Origin: an uncultured Demequina sp.
Lineage (GTDB): Bacteria; Actinomycetota; Actinomycetes; Actinomycetales; Demequinaceae
DNA: 9,188 bases
Assembly: GCA_937925595.1 (NCBI GenBank)
Contig: CALALQ010000008.1
Span: 1 to 9,188 of the forward strand
Direction of reading: 5' to 3'
Shown: in pieces, positions 1-5,840 of the stretch
Position numbering within the stretch: the first letter of the stretch is position 1
Layout: each line of letters opens with the position of its first letter
The notes under the pieces: generated by a model
Seen by the model: only the letters and a program-made list of their open reading frames with translations
The model's database searches: none
Told to the model about the DNA's origin: nothing
Translations under genes and position numbers: made by a program

Positions 1-884
1 AGTCGGCGGCCGCCGATCTCGCCGACTACGAGCGCCAGTTCAACGACGCGCTCGCCCGGATGCGTGCATCCGAGGAGTCGATCAACCTGCAGCGCCAGTC
101 GGGGCTACTCACCGAATCCCAGGCACGAAGCCAAATCCTTGCGCTGCATCGCCAGACGGGCGAATCGCTCGATGCGCTCCTGCCGCAGTTGGAGGCCGCC
201 GCCGCGGCCATTGGCCCGGAGGCCGTCGCCCGGGTACAGACCTGGAAGAACGAGATCGCGCAGGTGAAGCTCGTGGTGGACGACGTGGCGGTCGCCATCG
301 ACGGGGCGGTGCAGGACGGCTTCGCGCAGATGTTCGAGGCCATCGGCAGCGGCGCCAAGTCGGCCAAGGACGCCTTCGCCGACTTCGCCCGCTCGGTGCT
401 GGCCGCCATCAACCGCATCGCCTCGCAGAAGCTCGCCGAGGCGCTGTTCGGCAGTCTGTTCGGGGGCGGCGGTGCGGGCGGGTTCAGCCTGGGATCGCTG
501 GTCTCGTCGTTGTTCCAGGGCTTCGCCGGCGGCGGCTACGTCACCGGCCCGGGCACCTCCACCAGCGACTCGATCCCGGCACGGCTCTCCGCCGGCGAGT
601 ACGTAGTCAACGCCGCCGCCGTGAAGCGCGTGGGCGTGGCGTTCCTGGAGGCGATCAACGGCATCGAAGGCGGACCGCGCATCCAGGGGCCCCGGCTCAC
701 CTTCGCCGCCGGCGGGCTGGTGCCCGAGACGCCGCCCCCGCCGGCCCAGGGCCAGTCCGTGCGCATCGTCAACGTGATCGATCCGGCGATGGCCGCCGAC
801 TACCTCAACTCGTCCGCAGGCGAGAAGACCATCCTCAACATCCTGCAACGCAATGCGGGAGCCGTCAGACAGGTGCTTGCGTAA
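1..884 (+). CDS. Phage tail tape measure protein, C-terminal part (5' end outside window)
   Basis: This is the distal part of a tape measure protein, which spans the tail lumen, sets tail length and is ejected with the DNA. The frame is open from base 3, so the first internal ATG at 60 is not the start; 293 residues plus the stop are visible. The first ~100 residues are charged and alanine-rich, likely coiled coil. A glycine-rich, weakly hydrophobic stretch follows (about 460-540). Then comes a segment typical of tape measure C-termini: FAGGGYVTGPGTSTSDSIPA and SAGEYVVNAAAV (bases about 525-620). The end carries VNVIDP and a short helix of the form SSAGEKTILNILQRNAGAVR, also common in this family. 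The stop TAA is followed directly by the next ATG, so translation is probably coupled. Family assignment is by recalled motifs; the N-terminus and full length cannot be judged. Confidence 0.9.
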   Translation, partial: SAAADLADYERQFNDALARMRASEESINLQRQSGLLTESQARSQILALHRQTGESLDALLPQLEAAAAAIGPEAVARVQTWKNEIAQVKLVVDDVAVAIDGAVQDGFAQMFEAIGSGAKSAKDAFADFARSVLAAINRIASQKLAEALFGSLFGGGGAGGFSLGSLVSSLFQGFAGGGYVTGPGTSTSDSIPARLSAGEYVVNAAAVKRVGVAFLEAINGIEGGPRIQGPRLTFAAGGLVPETPPPPAQGQSVRIVNVIDPAMAADYLNSSAGEKTILNILQRNAGAVRQVLA

Positions 885-1817
885 ATGGCGTTCGAAATCG
901 GCACGGCCAGCGATTACCGCGATCTGCTGGACCGCTTCCATGCCTTCCTCACCACTCACCCGAATCTGGTCGCCGCGGGCCAGCAGTGGCAGGCGCTGCG
1001 CTGGACGACGGACGCCGCTACGAAAGAGCTCATCCTCAAGGCGCCCGGCCTGGCCGGTGCCGAGGAGATCTACTGCGGCATCCGGGCCTACGAGAACGCC
1101 ACGGCCGGCTACTACATGTGGGACCTGAACGGCTTCATCGGCTTCAACCCGGCCAACGACTTCTATACGCAACCGGGCGCGATCAGCGGCTGGCTGCCGA
1201 TGATGTCGCTCTGGAACACAGCGATCCCGTACTGGTTCGTGGCCAACGGCCGGCGTGCCGTGGTGGTGGCGAAGATCTCGACCGTCTACCAGGCGGCGCA
1301 CCTGGGCTTCGTCCTGCCCTACGCGACGCCGGGTCAGTACCCGTACCCGCTGCTCGTCGGCGGCTCGATGACCGGCCAGCGGGGCCGCAACTACAGCGTG
1401 ACCTCGCCCAACCACCGCCATTTCGTCGACCCGGGCGAGGATGGACAGAACAACGCCAACACCGCCTGCATGCTGCGCGGCCCCTCGGGCGCCTGGCTGC
1501 CGTTCCAGAACGTCGCCTACTCGTCGTCCGAGTATCGCTACGACGGGCCGCGCCCGGTCTGGCCGACGAACTACACCTACCTCGGCAACCTGCGCGAGGC
1601 GCCGGATGGCACCTACGTGCTCTCGCCCATCGTGCTCACGCAGAACAACTCCGGCACCGATCACGACCTCTTCGGCGAGTTGGAAGGCGTCTATCACGTC
1701 TCCGGGTTCAACAACGCCGCCGAGAACCTGATCACGGTGGGCGGCGTGGACCACCTCGTGGTGCAGAACGTGTATCGCACCAGCGTGCGCGACTACTGGG
1801 CGCTGCGCCTTTCGTGA
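885..1817 (+). CDS. Phage virion-associated protein, first of two tandem paralogs
   Basis: 310 residues with no signal peptide or membrane segment. The ATG follows the tape measure stop with no spacer (TAAATG), and only a weak AGGTG precedes it, so reinitiation is likely. The N-terminus MAFEIGTASDYRDLLDRFHAF has the GTA-x-x-x-DLLD pattern I recall from virion proteins beside tape measure genes in siphophages. The rest is rich in Gly, Asn, Tyr and Trp and predicted mostly beta. It shares a scaffold with the next gene: a DFYTQPGAI-like segment near 92-100, an AKISTVYQAAHLGF strand near 129-142, an RHF triplet at 178-180 and a final ALRL. Position after the tape measure suggests a baseplate or distal tail component; the aromatic surface could bind receptor or glycan, which is inference. 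No biochemical function can be assigned from sequence alone. Confidence 0.82.
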   Translation: MAFEIGTASDYRDLLDRFHAFLTTHPNLVAAGQQWQALRWTTDAATKELILKAPGLAGAEEIYCGIRAYENATAGYYMWDLNGFIGFNPANDFYTQPGAISGWLPMMSLWNTAIPYWFVANGRRAVVVAKISTVYQAAHLGFVLPYATPGQYPYPLLVGGSMTGQRGRNYSVTSPNHRHFVDPGEDGQNNANTACMLRGPSGAWLPFQNVAYSSSEYRYDGPRPVWPTNYTYLGNLREAPDGTYVLSPIVLTQNNSGTDHDLFGELEGVYHVSGFNNAAENLITVGGVDHLVVQNVYRTSVRDYWALRLS

Positions 1818-1823
1818 CCGACC

Positions 1824-2816
1824 ATGGCCTACCAGACTGGTACCTCCGCCAACGCCGATCAGCTGCTCGACGCCCTGCGCGTGTTCGCGGTGGCCAACGG
1901 CTGGACCCAGCTGCGCTGGGCCCCCGACGGCACCGGGCAGACCCTGTCGCTCGCCAAGGGCGGGCTCTACGTCCATCTGCGCTCCGCGGTGAACGAGCGC
2001 CTCTCCACACGCTACAACACCATCACCGGCATCTGGCTGATCGGCTCGACGGGATTCGATGCCGGCAAGCCCTGGTGGGATCAACCCGGATCGATCGTCA
2101 ACGCCAGCTACGTGAGCAACACCACGAGCTACCGCGCCGAAGCCTGCGGCCTGTTCGAGGTGGGCACCGCCAACACCTACCACCTACTCTCGGCCGCCAC
2201 GCCCGAACTGATCATGCTCGTCGCCGAGGTCTCGCCCGGCGTCTATCACCATCTCGCCTTCGGGGATCTCACGAAGTTCGGCAGCTACGGCGGCGGGGCG
2301 TTCGTGTCGGGCGCGTTCGGCCCGGACGCCTACACCTATACGTACAGCGGCTTCAACGACTATGTCTTCGGCTACGACCACGACCGGCACTTCGGCCTGC
2401 CGTTCAACGATTACAAGTACTACGGCGGCGCGAACTTCGTTCTCGCCGAGGTGGACGGCGCCACCGACTGGCACTCGGTCTGCAAGGACTGGGCGCTCAC
2501 CGGCAAGCGCGCCAAGGCGCTGTGGGAACGGGGCACGGGCACGCCGCGCGACAGTCTGGCGCGCTACTGGTGGGGGCACGTGCCCAACACCTTGAACGGC
2601 GTGACGCCGATGCTGCCGTTCTACCTGTTCGTGGAGCGGCCTTCGGGTTTCTTCTCGCCCTTCGGCCACACCGCTCACCTGCGCTACCTCAACATCACCC
2701 ACTACGCGCCGGCGGAGGCCTTCGCGTTGGGCGCCGAGCAGTGGATGGCCTTTCCGGCCCACTCCAAGAACGGCAAGAGCGGCCTGCACGGCTATGCCGT
2801 GAGACTCATCCCCTGA
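1824..2816 (+). CDS. Phage virion-associated protein, second of two tandem paralogs
   Basis: 330 residues, starting six bases after the preceding stop with no recognisable Shine-Dalgarno sequence, so translation probably depends on the upstream gene. The N-terminus MAYQTGTSANADQLLDALRVF parallels that of the previous protein. Further parallels are WWDQPGSI near 84-91, AEVSPGVYHHLAFGDL near 134-149, an RHF triplet at 188-190, and YAVRL at the end. A tyrosine-dense stretch (about residues 169-201, containing TYTYSGFNDYVFGY) stands out. These similarities spread over the whole length argue for an ancient gene duplication, although overall identity is low. No transmembrane segment, protease motif or hydrolase motif is visible. 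It is most likely a baseplate or tail-tip structural protein; a receptor-binding role is possible but unproven. Confidence 0.82.
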   Translation: MAYQTGTSANADQLLDALRVFAVANGWTQLRWAPDGTGQTLSLAKGGLYVHLRSAVNERLSTRYNTITGIWLIGSTGFDAGKPWWDQPGSIVNASYVSNTTSYRAEACGLFEVGTANTYHLLSAATPELIMLVAEVSPGVYHHLAFGDLTKFGSYGGGAFVSGAFGPDAYTYTYSGFNDYVFGYDHDRHFGLPFNDYKYYGGANFVLAEVDGATDWHSVCKDWALTGKRAKALWERGTGTPRDSLARYWWGHVPNTLNGVTPMLPFYLFVERPSGFFSPFGHTAHLRYLNITHYAPAEAFALGAEQWMAFPAHSKNGKSGLHGYAVRLIP

Positions 2817-2823
2817 GCGGATC

Positions 2824-4515
2824 ATGCCGACCTTTCCCGGTTCCATCCTGCCTGGTGCCGCCCGCCAGGAGCCGCCGACCTGGTCGCGCTCGCCGGAGGT
2901 CTCCGAGCGCGTGCCGGTCGCCTTTCCGTTCGACCCGAGTGCGAGCTCGGTCATGCGTCCGGGCGCGCGACTCGACACCCAGCCCGTCGACGAGCTGCGA
3001 CTCGGCGTCAACGGCGCTCTGCTGCCCACCTTTGGGGCCGACTGGTATCACCGCATCCACGTCATCCCTTCGACCATCGATCTCGGCAACCTGGTGAGCC
3101 CGGTCGAGCGGGTGCTGGAGGTGTGGAACGCTCGGTTCGACGCGCAGACGCTCGATGCCATCGACGAGACCGGAACGGACGGGCTGCTGCTCTCGGGCCA
3201 GCCGGCGCCGCCGCTCGCCTTCGGGCCGCTGCAGTCGCGCCTCTACACCTTCGCAGCGGGCACGCGCGGGGCGCCGGTGATCGACGCCTCCTACCGCTTC
3301 GTCTTTGCCGGCGGGCTCACCGCGCTGCTGGTGGTCACCGGCCGCCGCGTGGTGGTCTTCGGCATGCGTCCGGACTGGTCGCAAGGGATCACCGAGCGGC
3401 TGGAATGGCTCACCGAGGTGCTGGAGGCCTACGACGGCACCGAGCAGCGGGTGCGCCTGCGGCAGCTGCCGCGACGCGGTTTCGAGTATGGATTCCTGAT
3501 CGAGGGCCGGGACGCCCAGGTGCTGGATCATCTGCTGTTCGCCTGGGGCGCACGCATCTACTGCCTGCCGGTGTGGACCGACGTCTCCACCCTTGCGGGC
3601 GAGGCTGCCGTCGGCAGCACCGCGCTCACCGTGCAGGATGCCGCCAACAGCGACTACCACGCCGGCGGCCTGGCGGTGCTGTGGCGCTCCAACACGCGGC
3701 ACGAGGCGGTGGAGATCCTCTCCATCGCCGGCAACACGCTGACCCTCAAGCTCCCCCTGGCCGGGAGCTGGCCGGCCGGCACGCGGGTGTTCCCGGCGCG
3801 GCTCGCCCGCCTCGAGGGCGAGGTGGCCGTGGCGCGTCCCACCGACACCATCGCCGTCGGCCGCTGCCGTTTCGGCATCGAGGACATCACGGCGCCCGCG
3901 GTCGCCGACTATGGCCCGGCCTATCAGGGCTACCGGGTGTTCGACTGGCGGCCCAACCGGAGCACCGACCTCGAGGACAGGTGGCTTCGGCGCCTCTCCA
4001 TCATCGACTACGGGACGGGACTGCCGACCTTCGACGACGAGTCGGGCTCCCCGCTCATCGGACGCACGCTGACCTGGCTGCTCACCGACCGGAGCAAGGC
4101 GACCGCCTTCCGGGGCTGGCTCGCCGCACGCGCGGGACGGGCGAATCCCTGCTGGTTGCCGACCTTCGAGTCCGACCTCGAAGTCAGCCGCACGGTGGCG
4201 GCCACGGATGCCGGCCTCATCGTCCGCAACGTCGGCTATGCCCGCTTCGTCGCTGCCGATCCCTTGCGGCGCGACCTGCGGCTCCTCACCACGGCCGGCA
4301 CCTTCCATCGCCGTATCACCGGGGCGAACGAGATCTCCGAGGACGAGGAACTGCTCTCCCTGGACGCGCCGCTGGGCGTGACCCTCGAACCCCAGCAATT
4401 CCTGCAGGTCTCGTACCTGGAGTTGGCCCGGCTCGACCAGGACGCGGTCGAGCTGCATTGGGAGACGGACACCACGGCGCGCGTGCAGCTCTCCACCCGG
4501 ACGTTGAGATCATGA
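2824..4515 (+). CDS. Phage tail protein (563 aa), probable baseplate/distal tail component with internal duplication
   Basis: A soluble 563-residue protein lying between the paralogous virion proteins and the DUF2163 gene, the place occupied by baseplate proteins in related tail clusters. The ATG is seven bases after the preceding stop, with a poor GAGCGG as the only upstream purine tract. Residues 1-180 hold a distinct N-terminal region. Residues about 191-345 and 372-560 seem to be two copies of one domain: LLFAWGARIYCLPVWTDV (238-254 region) matches the ATAFRGWLAARAGRANPCWLP type segment (426-446), and each is followed by a beta-rich stretch ending in PARLARL (324-330) or SYLELARL (530-537). 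The CWLPTF motif recalls FWLP motifs of phage tail-tip proteins. I recognise the context and type rather than a specific named family; confidence that it is a real tail gene is high. Confidence 0.85.
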   Translation: MPTFPGSILPGAARQEPPTWSRSPEVSERVPVAFPFDPSASSVMRPGARLDTQPVDELRLGVNGALLPTFGADWYHRIHVIPSTIDLGNLVSPVERVLEVWNARFDAQTLDAIDETGTDGLLLSGQPAPPLAFGPLQSRLYTFAAGTRGAPVIDASYRFVFAGGLTALLVVTGRRVVVFGMRPDWSQGITERLEWLTEVLEAYDGTEQRVRLRQLPRRGFEYGFLIEGRDAQVLDHLLFAWGARIYCLPVWTDVSTLAGEAAVGSTALTVQDAANSDYHAGGLAVLWRSNTRHEAVEILSIAGNTLTLKLPLAGSWPAGTRVFPARLARLEGEVAVARPTDTIAVGRCRFGIEDITAPAVADYGPAYQGYRVFDWRPNRSTDLEDRWLRRLSIIDYGTGLPTFDDESGSPLIGRTLTWLLTDRSKATAFRGWLAARAGRANPCWLPTFESDLEVSRTVAATDAGLIVRNVGYARFVAADPLRRDLRLLTTAGTFHRRITGANEISEDEELLSLDAPLGVTLEPQQFLQVSYLELARLDQDAVELHWETDTTARVQLSTRTLRS

Positions 4516-4532
4516 GCTAAGACCATGAGCTA
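4511..4532 (+). repeat. Duplicated translation start, CATGAGCTA repeated 13 bases apart
   Basis: CATGAGCTA occurs at 4511-4519 and 4524-4532. The second copy contains the true start of the DUF2163 gene at 4525. The first copy overlaps the previous stop as ATGA but opens only Met-Ser-stop. The upstream purines (TGAGCTAAGA) give a weak ribosome binding site at best. Confidence 0.7.
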
Positions 4533-5322
4533 TCTGGGCATCGAACAGTCCGCCCACGGCGGACAACCGCAGGAGCTCTACCGCTTCTCCCAGGGCGCGC
4601 AGCGCTGGCTCTACACCTCGGGGCAGGTGGCGGTGGACTACCAATCCGAGACCTATCAGCCGGCGACGATTTCGCGCGGCGGCCTCGAGCAGAGCAACGA
4701 GCTCGCGCGGCTGGGGCTGGAGATCCGCATGCCGCGGAGCCTTCCCGTGGCGAGTCTGTTTCTCGCCGCCCCGCCCGAGGGTGTGGTGAGCGTGACTCTC
4801 TACCGGCGCCATGTCGGCGACGCCGAGTTCATCACCTACTGGAAGGGGCGGATCACCGGCGCGCGGCTGTCCGGCGCCGAGGCCACCCTCAAGTGCGAGC
4901 CCATCGCCTCGAGCCTGAAGCGGCCGGGCTTGCGCGCCCGCTACCAGCTGCTGTGCCGCCACGTGCTGTACTCCAGCGGATGCGGCGCGCTGAAGGACAG
5001 CTTCCGCGTGGACGGCACCGTAGCGGCGGTGAGCGGCGTGACCGTCCAGGTCGCCGTCGCCGCCAGCCGGCCGGACGGCTACTTCGTGGGCGGCATGCTC
5101 GCCACCACCGCCGGCGCGCGCATGATCGTCGGTCACGCCGGGATCGACCTCACCCTGGTCGCTCCCATGGTCGGCCTCACGGCGGGCGATGCGGTCCAGC
5201 TCTATGCCGGCTGCGACCACACGATGGCGCATTGCAAGGACAGGTTCGGCAACCTGGACAACTTCGGCGGCTTCCCCTTCATCCCGGTGAAGAACCCCTT
5301 CACCGGCGACGCCATCGTGTGA
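4525..5322 (+). CDS. DUF2163 / phage BR0599 family tail protein, gpL-like tail tip component
   Basis: 265 residues matching the two-part DUF2163 plus BR0599 C-terminal architecture. The N-terminal ~130 residues include ELYRFSQGAQRWLYTSG and SLPVASLFLAAPPEGVVSVT, typical of DUF2163. The C-terminal region carries AGCDHTMAHCKDRFGNLDNF and GGFPFIP, the BR0599 signature. Four cysteines, C144, C153, C230 and C237, form pairs spaced C-x8-C and C-x6-C. As I recall, lambda gpL binds a [4Fe-4S] cluster through cysteines with the same spacings, so this is probably a functional and structural counterpart in the tail tip. A fifth cysteine, C124, lies outside that set. The start is the second of two nearly identical CATGAGCTA copies; the first opens only a two-codon frame. 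The next gene follows after nine bases. Confidence 0.92.
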   Translation: MSYLGIEQSAHGGQPQELYRFSQGAQRWLYTSGQVAVDYQSETYQPATISRGGLEQSNELARLGLEIRMPRSLPVASLFLAAPPEGVVSVTLYRRHVGDAEFITYWKGRITGARLSGAEATLKCEPIASSLKRPGLRARYQLLCRHVLYSSGCGALKDSFRVDGTVAAVSGVTVQVAVAASRPDGYFVGGMLATTAGARMIVGHAGIDLTLVAPMVGLTAGDAVQLYAGCDHTMAHCKDRFGNLDNFGGFPFIPVKNPFTGDAIV

Positions 5323-5331
5323 GGCTTTCCC

Positions 5332-5571
5332 ATGTGGCAACAGATCATCATTTGGGTCGTCACCACGGTACTGTCCGCGCTGCTCGCGCCGCGCCCCAAG
5401 GTGCAGGACGCCCAGCCCGGCCAGATCGGCGACAAGGATGTGCCCATCGCCTCCCAGGATGCGCCCATCCCGGTGCTGTTCGGTACGCGGGTGATCTCCG
5501 GGCCCAACGTGGTCTGGTACGGCGACGTCCAGGTGCGGCCGATCCGCAAGTCCTCCGGGGGCAAGAAGTGA
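5332..5571 (+). CDS. Small phage tail-cluster protein with an N-terminal membrane-like segment
   Basis: 79 residues. The start at 5332 is preceded by GAGG at 5321-5324, which overlaps the upstream stop, with seven bases of spacing. Residues 2-19 (WQQIIIWVVTTVLSALLA) form a hydrophobic segment long enough to cross a membrane or pack inside the tail tip; no cleavable signal site or lipobox is evident. Residues 46-64 (IPVLFGTRVISGPNVVWYG) match a motif I recall from small proteins, and from N-termini of tail tip proteins, in this neighbourhood. The C-terminus is basic (KSSGGKK). The stop TGA overlaps the GTG of the next gene. Its role is unknown; the constant position between the DUF2163 and hub genes suggests help in assembling or anchoring the tail tip. 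Confidence 0.8.
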   Translation: MWQQIIIWVVTTVLSALLAPRPKVQDAQPGQIGDKDVPIASQDAPIPVLFGTRVISGPNVVWYGDVQVRPIRKSSGGKK

Positions 5572-5840
5572 CCGAGGTCATCGCTCGGCTGGAGCATGCC
5601 CGTGCCCTGGGCTACTGCGCCCGCGGCATGCGTCGCTGGTTCGAGGGGCGCAGCCACACCTGGGCCGAGTTCGTGGAGCGAGGGGTCCCGGCCGACTGGC
5701 TGCGCGCCACGGGTGACGCGATGGCGATCCGCGTCGCCGAGGAAGCCGACAAGGCCCAAAGGGCCGCAGGACAGCACGAAGTGCTGGTCCCGAGCGCAGC
5801 GAGGGATGCGCGAAGCGCACAGAAGGAGCAGGCAGGATGA
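5568..5840 (+). CDS. Small conserved-type phage tail-cluster protein, GTG start, altered C-terminus
   Basis: 90 residues beginning at a GTG that overlaps the previous TGA as GTGA, with a GGGGG tract at 5557-5561 as ribosome binding site. No in-frame ATG occurs until residue 21, inside the conserved core, so GTG is preferred. Residues 7-60 form a compact helical region with RLEHARALGYCARGMRRWF, WAEFVERGVPADWL and ATGDAMAIRVAEEA; I recall similar small proteins next to the DUF2163 and hub genes in Mu-like siphophages, with no known function. After residue 68 the character changes to QHEVLVPSAARDARSAQ, encoded by a tract of short hairpins (5772-5828) that looks inserted. It is too short for an NlpC/P60 peptidase and lacks a Cys-His catalytic arrangement. 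The stop overlaps the next start as ATGA. Confidence 0.78.
   Translation: MTEVIARLEHARALGYCARGMRRWFEGRSHTWAEFVERGVPADWLRATGDAMAIRVAEEADKAQRAAGQHEVLVPSAARDARSAQKEQAG
5772..5828. repeat. Short palindrome-rich tract inside the 3' end of the 90-residue gene
   Basis: Two perfect small hairpins share a GAA loop: CAGCAC-GAA-GTGCTG at 5772-5786 and TGCGC-GAA-GCGCA at 5807-5819. Between them is CGAGCGCAGCGAGG (5791-5804), a sequence type I recall from dispersed short repeats in high-GC proteobacteria. The tract is in frame and encodes residues 69-87 of the upstream protein. It ends with AAGGAG, which serves the hub gene start. It may be a REP-like or miniature repeat captured by the phage; without other copies in the window this is inference. 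Confidence 0.5.
5823..5828 (+). promoter_or_regulatory. Shine-Dalgarno site for the tail hub gene
   Basis: AAGGAG lies eight bases before the ATG at 5837 and supports that start, which overlaps the preceding stop as ATGA. The site sits at the trailing edge of the palindrome-rich tract, so that tract may have altered the ribosome access of the hub gene. Confidence 0.65.

Noticed and set aside
60..884. ATG at base 60 as the start of the first gene
   Set aside because: The frame is open upstream to the window edge with in-character coiled-coil sequence, and there is no gene boundary; it is an internal methionine.
105..2183. Long minus-strand open frame of 692 codons
   Set aside because: It lies opposite three convincing tail genes; its protein is low in complexity (Arg, Gly, Ala, Val, His rich) with no family motif, as expected when high-GC genes are read on the other strand.
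986..3097. Plus-strand open frame of 703 codons in a different frame from the paralogs
   Set aside because: It crosses three tightly packed genes and is arginine-rich without domains; a shadow frame.
2806..4458. Minus-strand open frame of 550 codons opposite the 563-residue tail protein
   Set aside because: No motif or ribosome binding site and biased composition; the plus frame fits the operon spacing.
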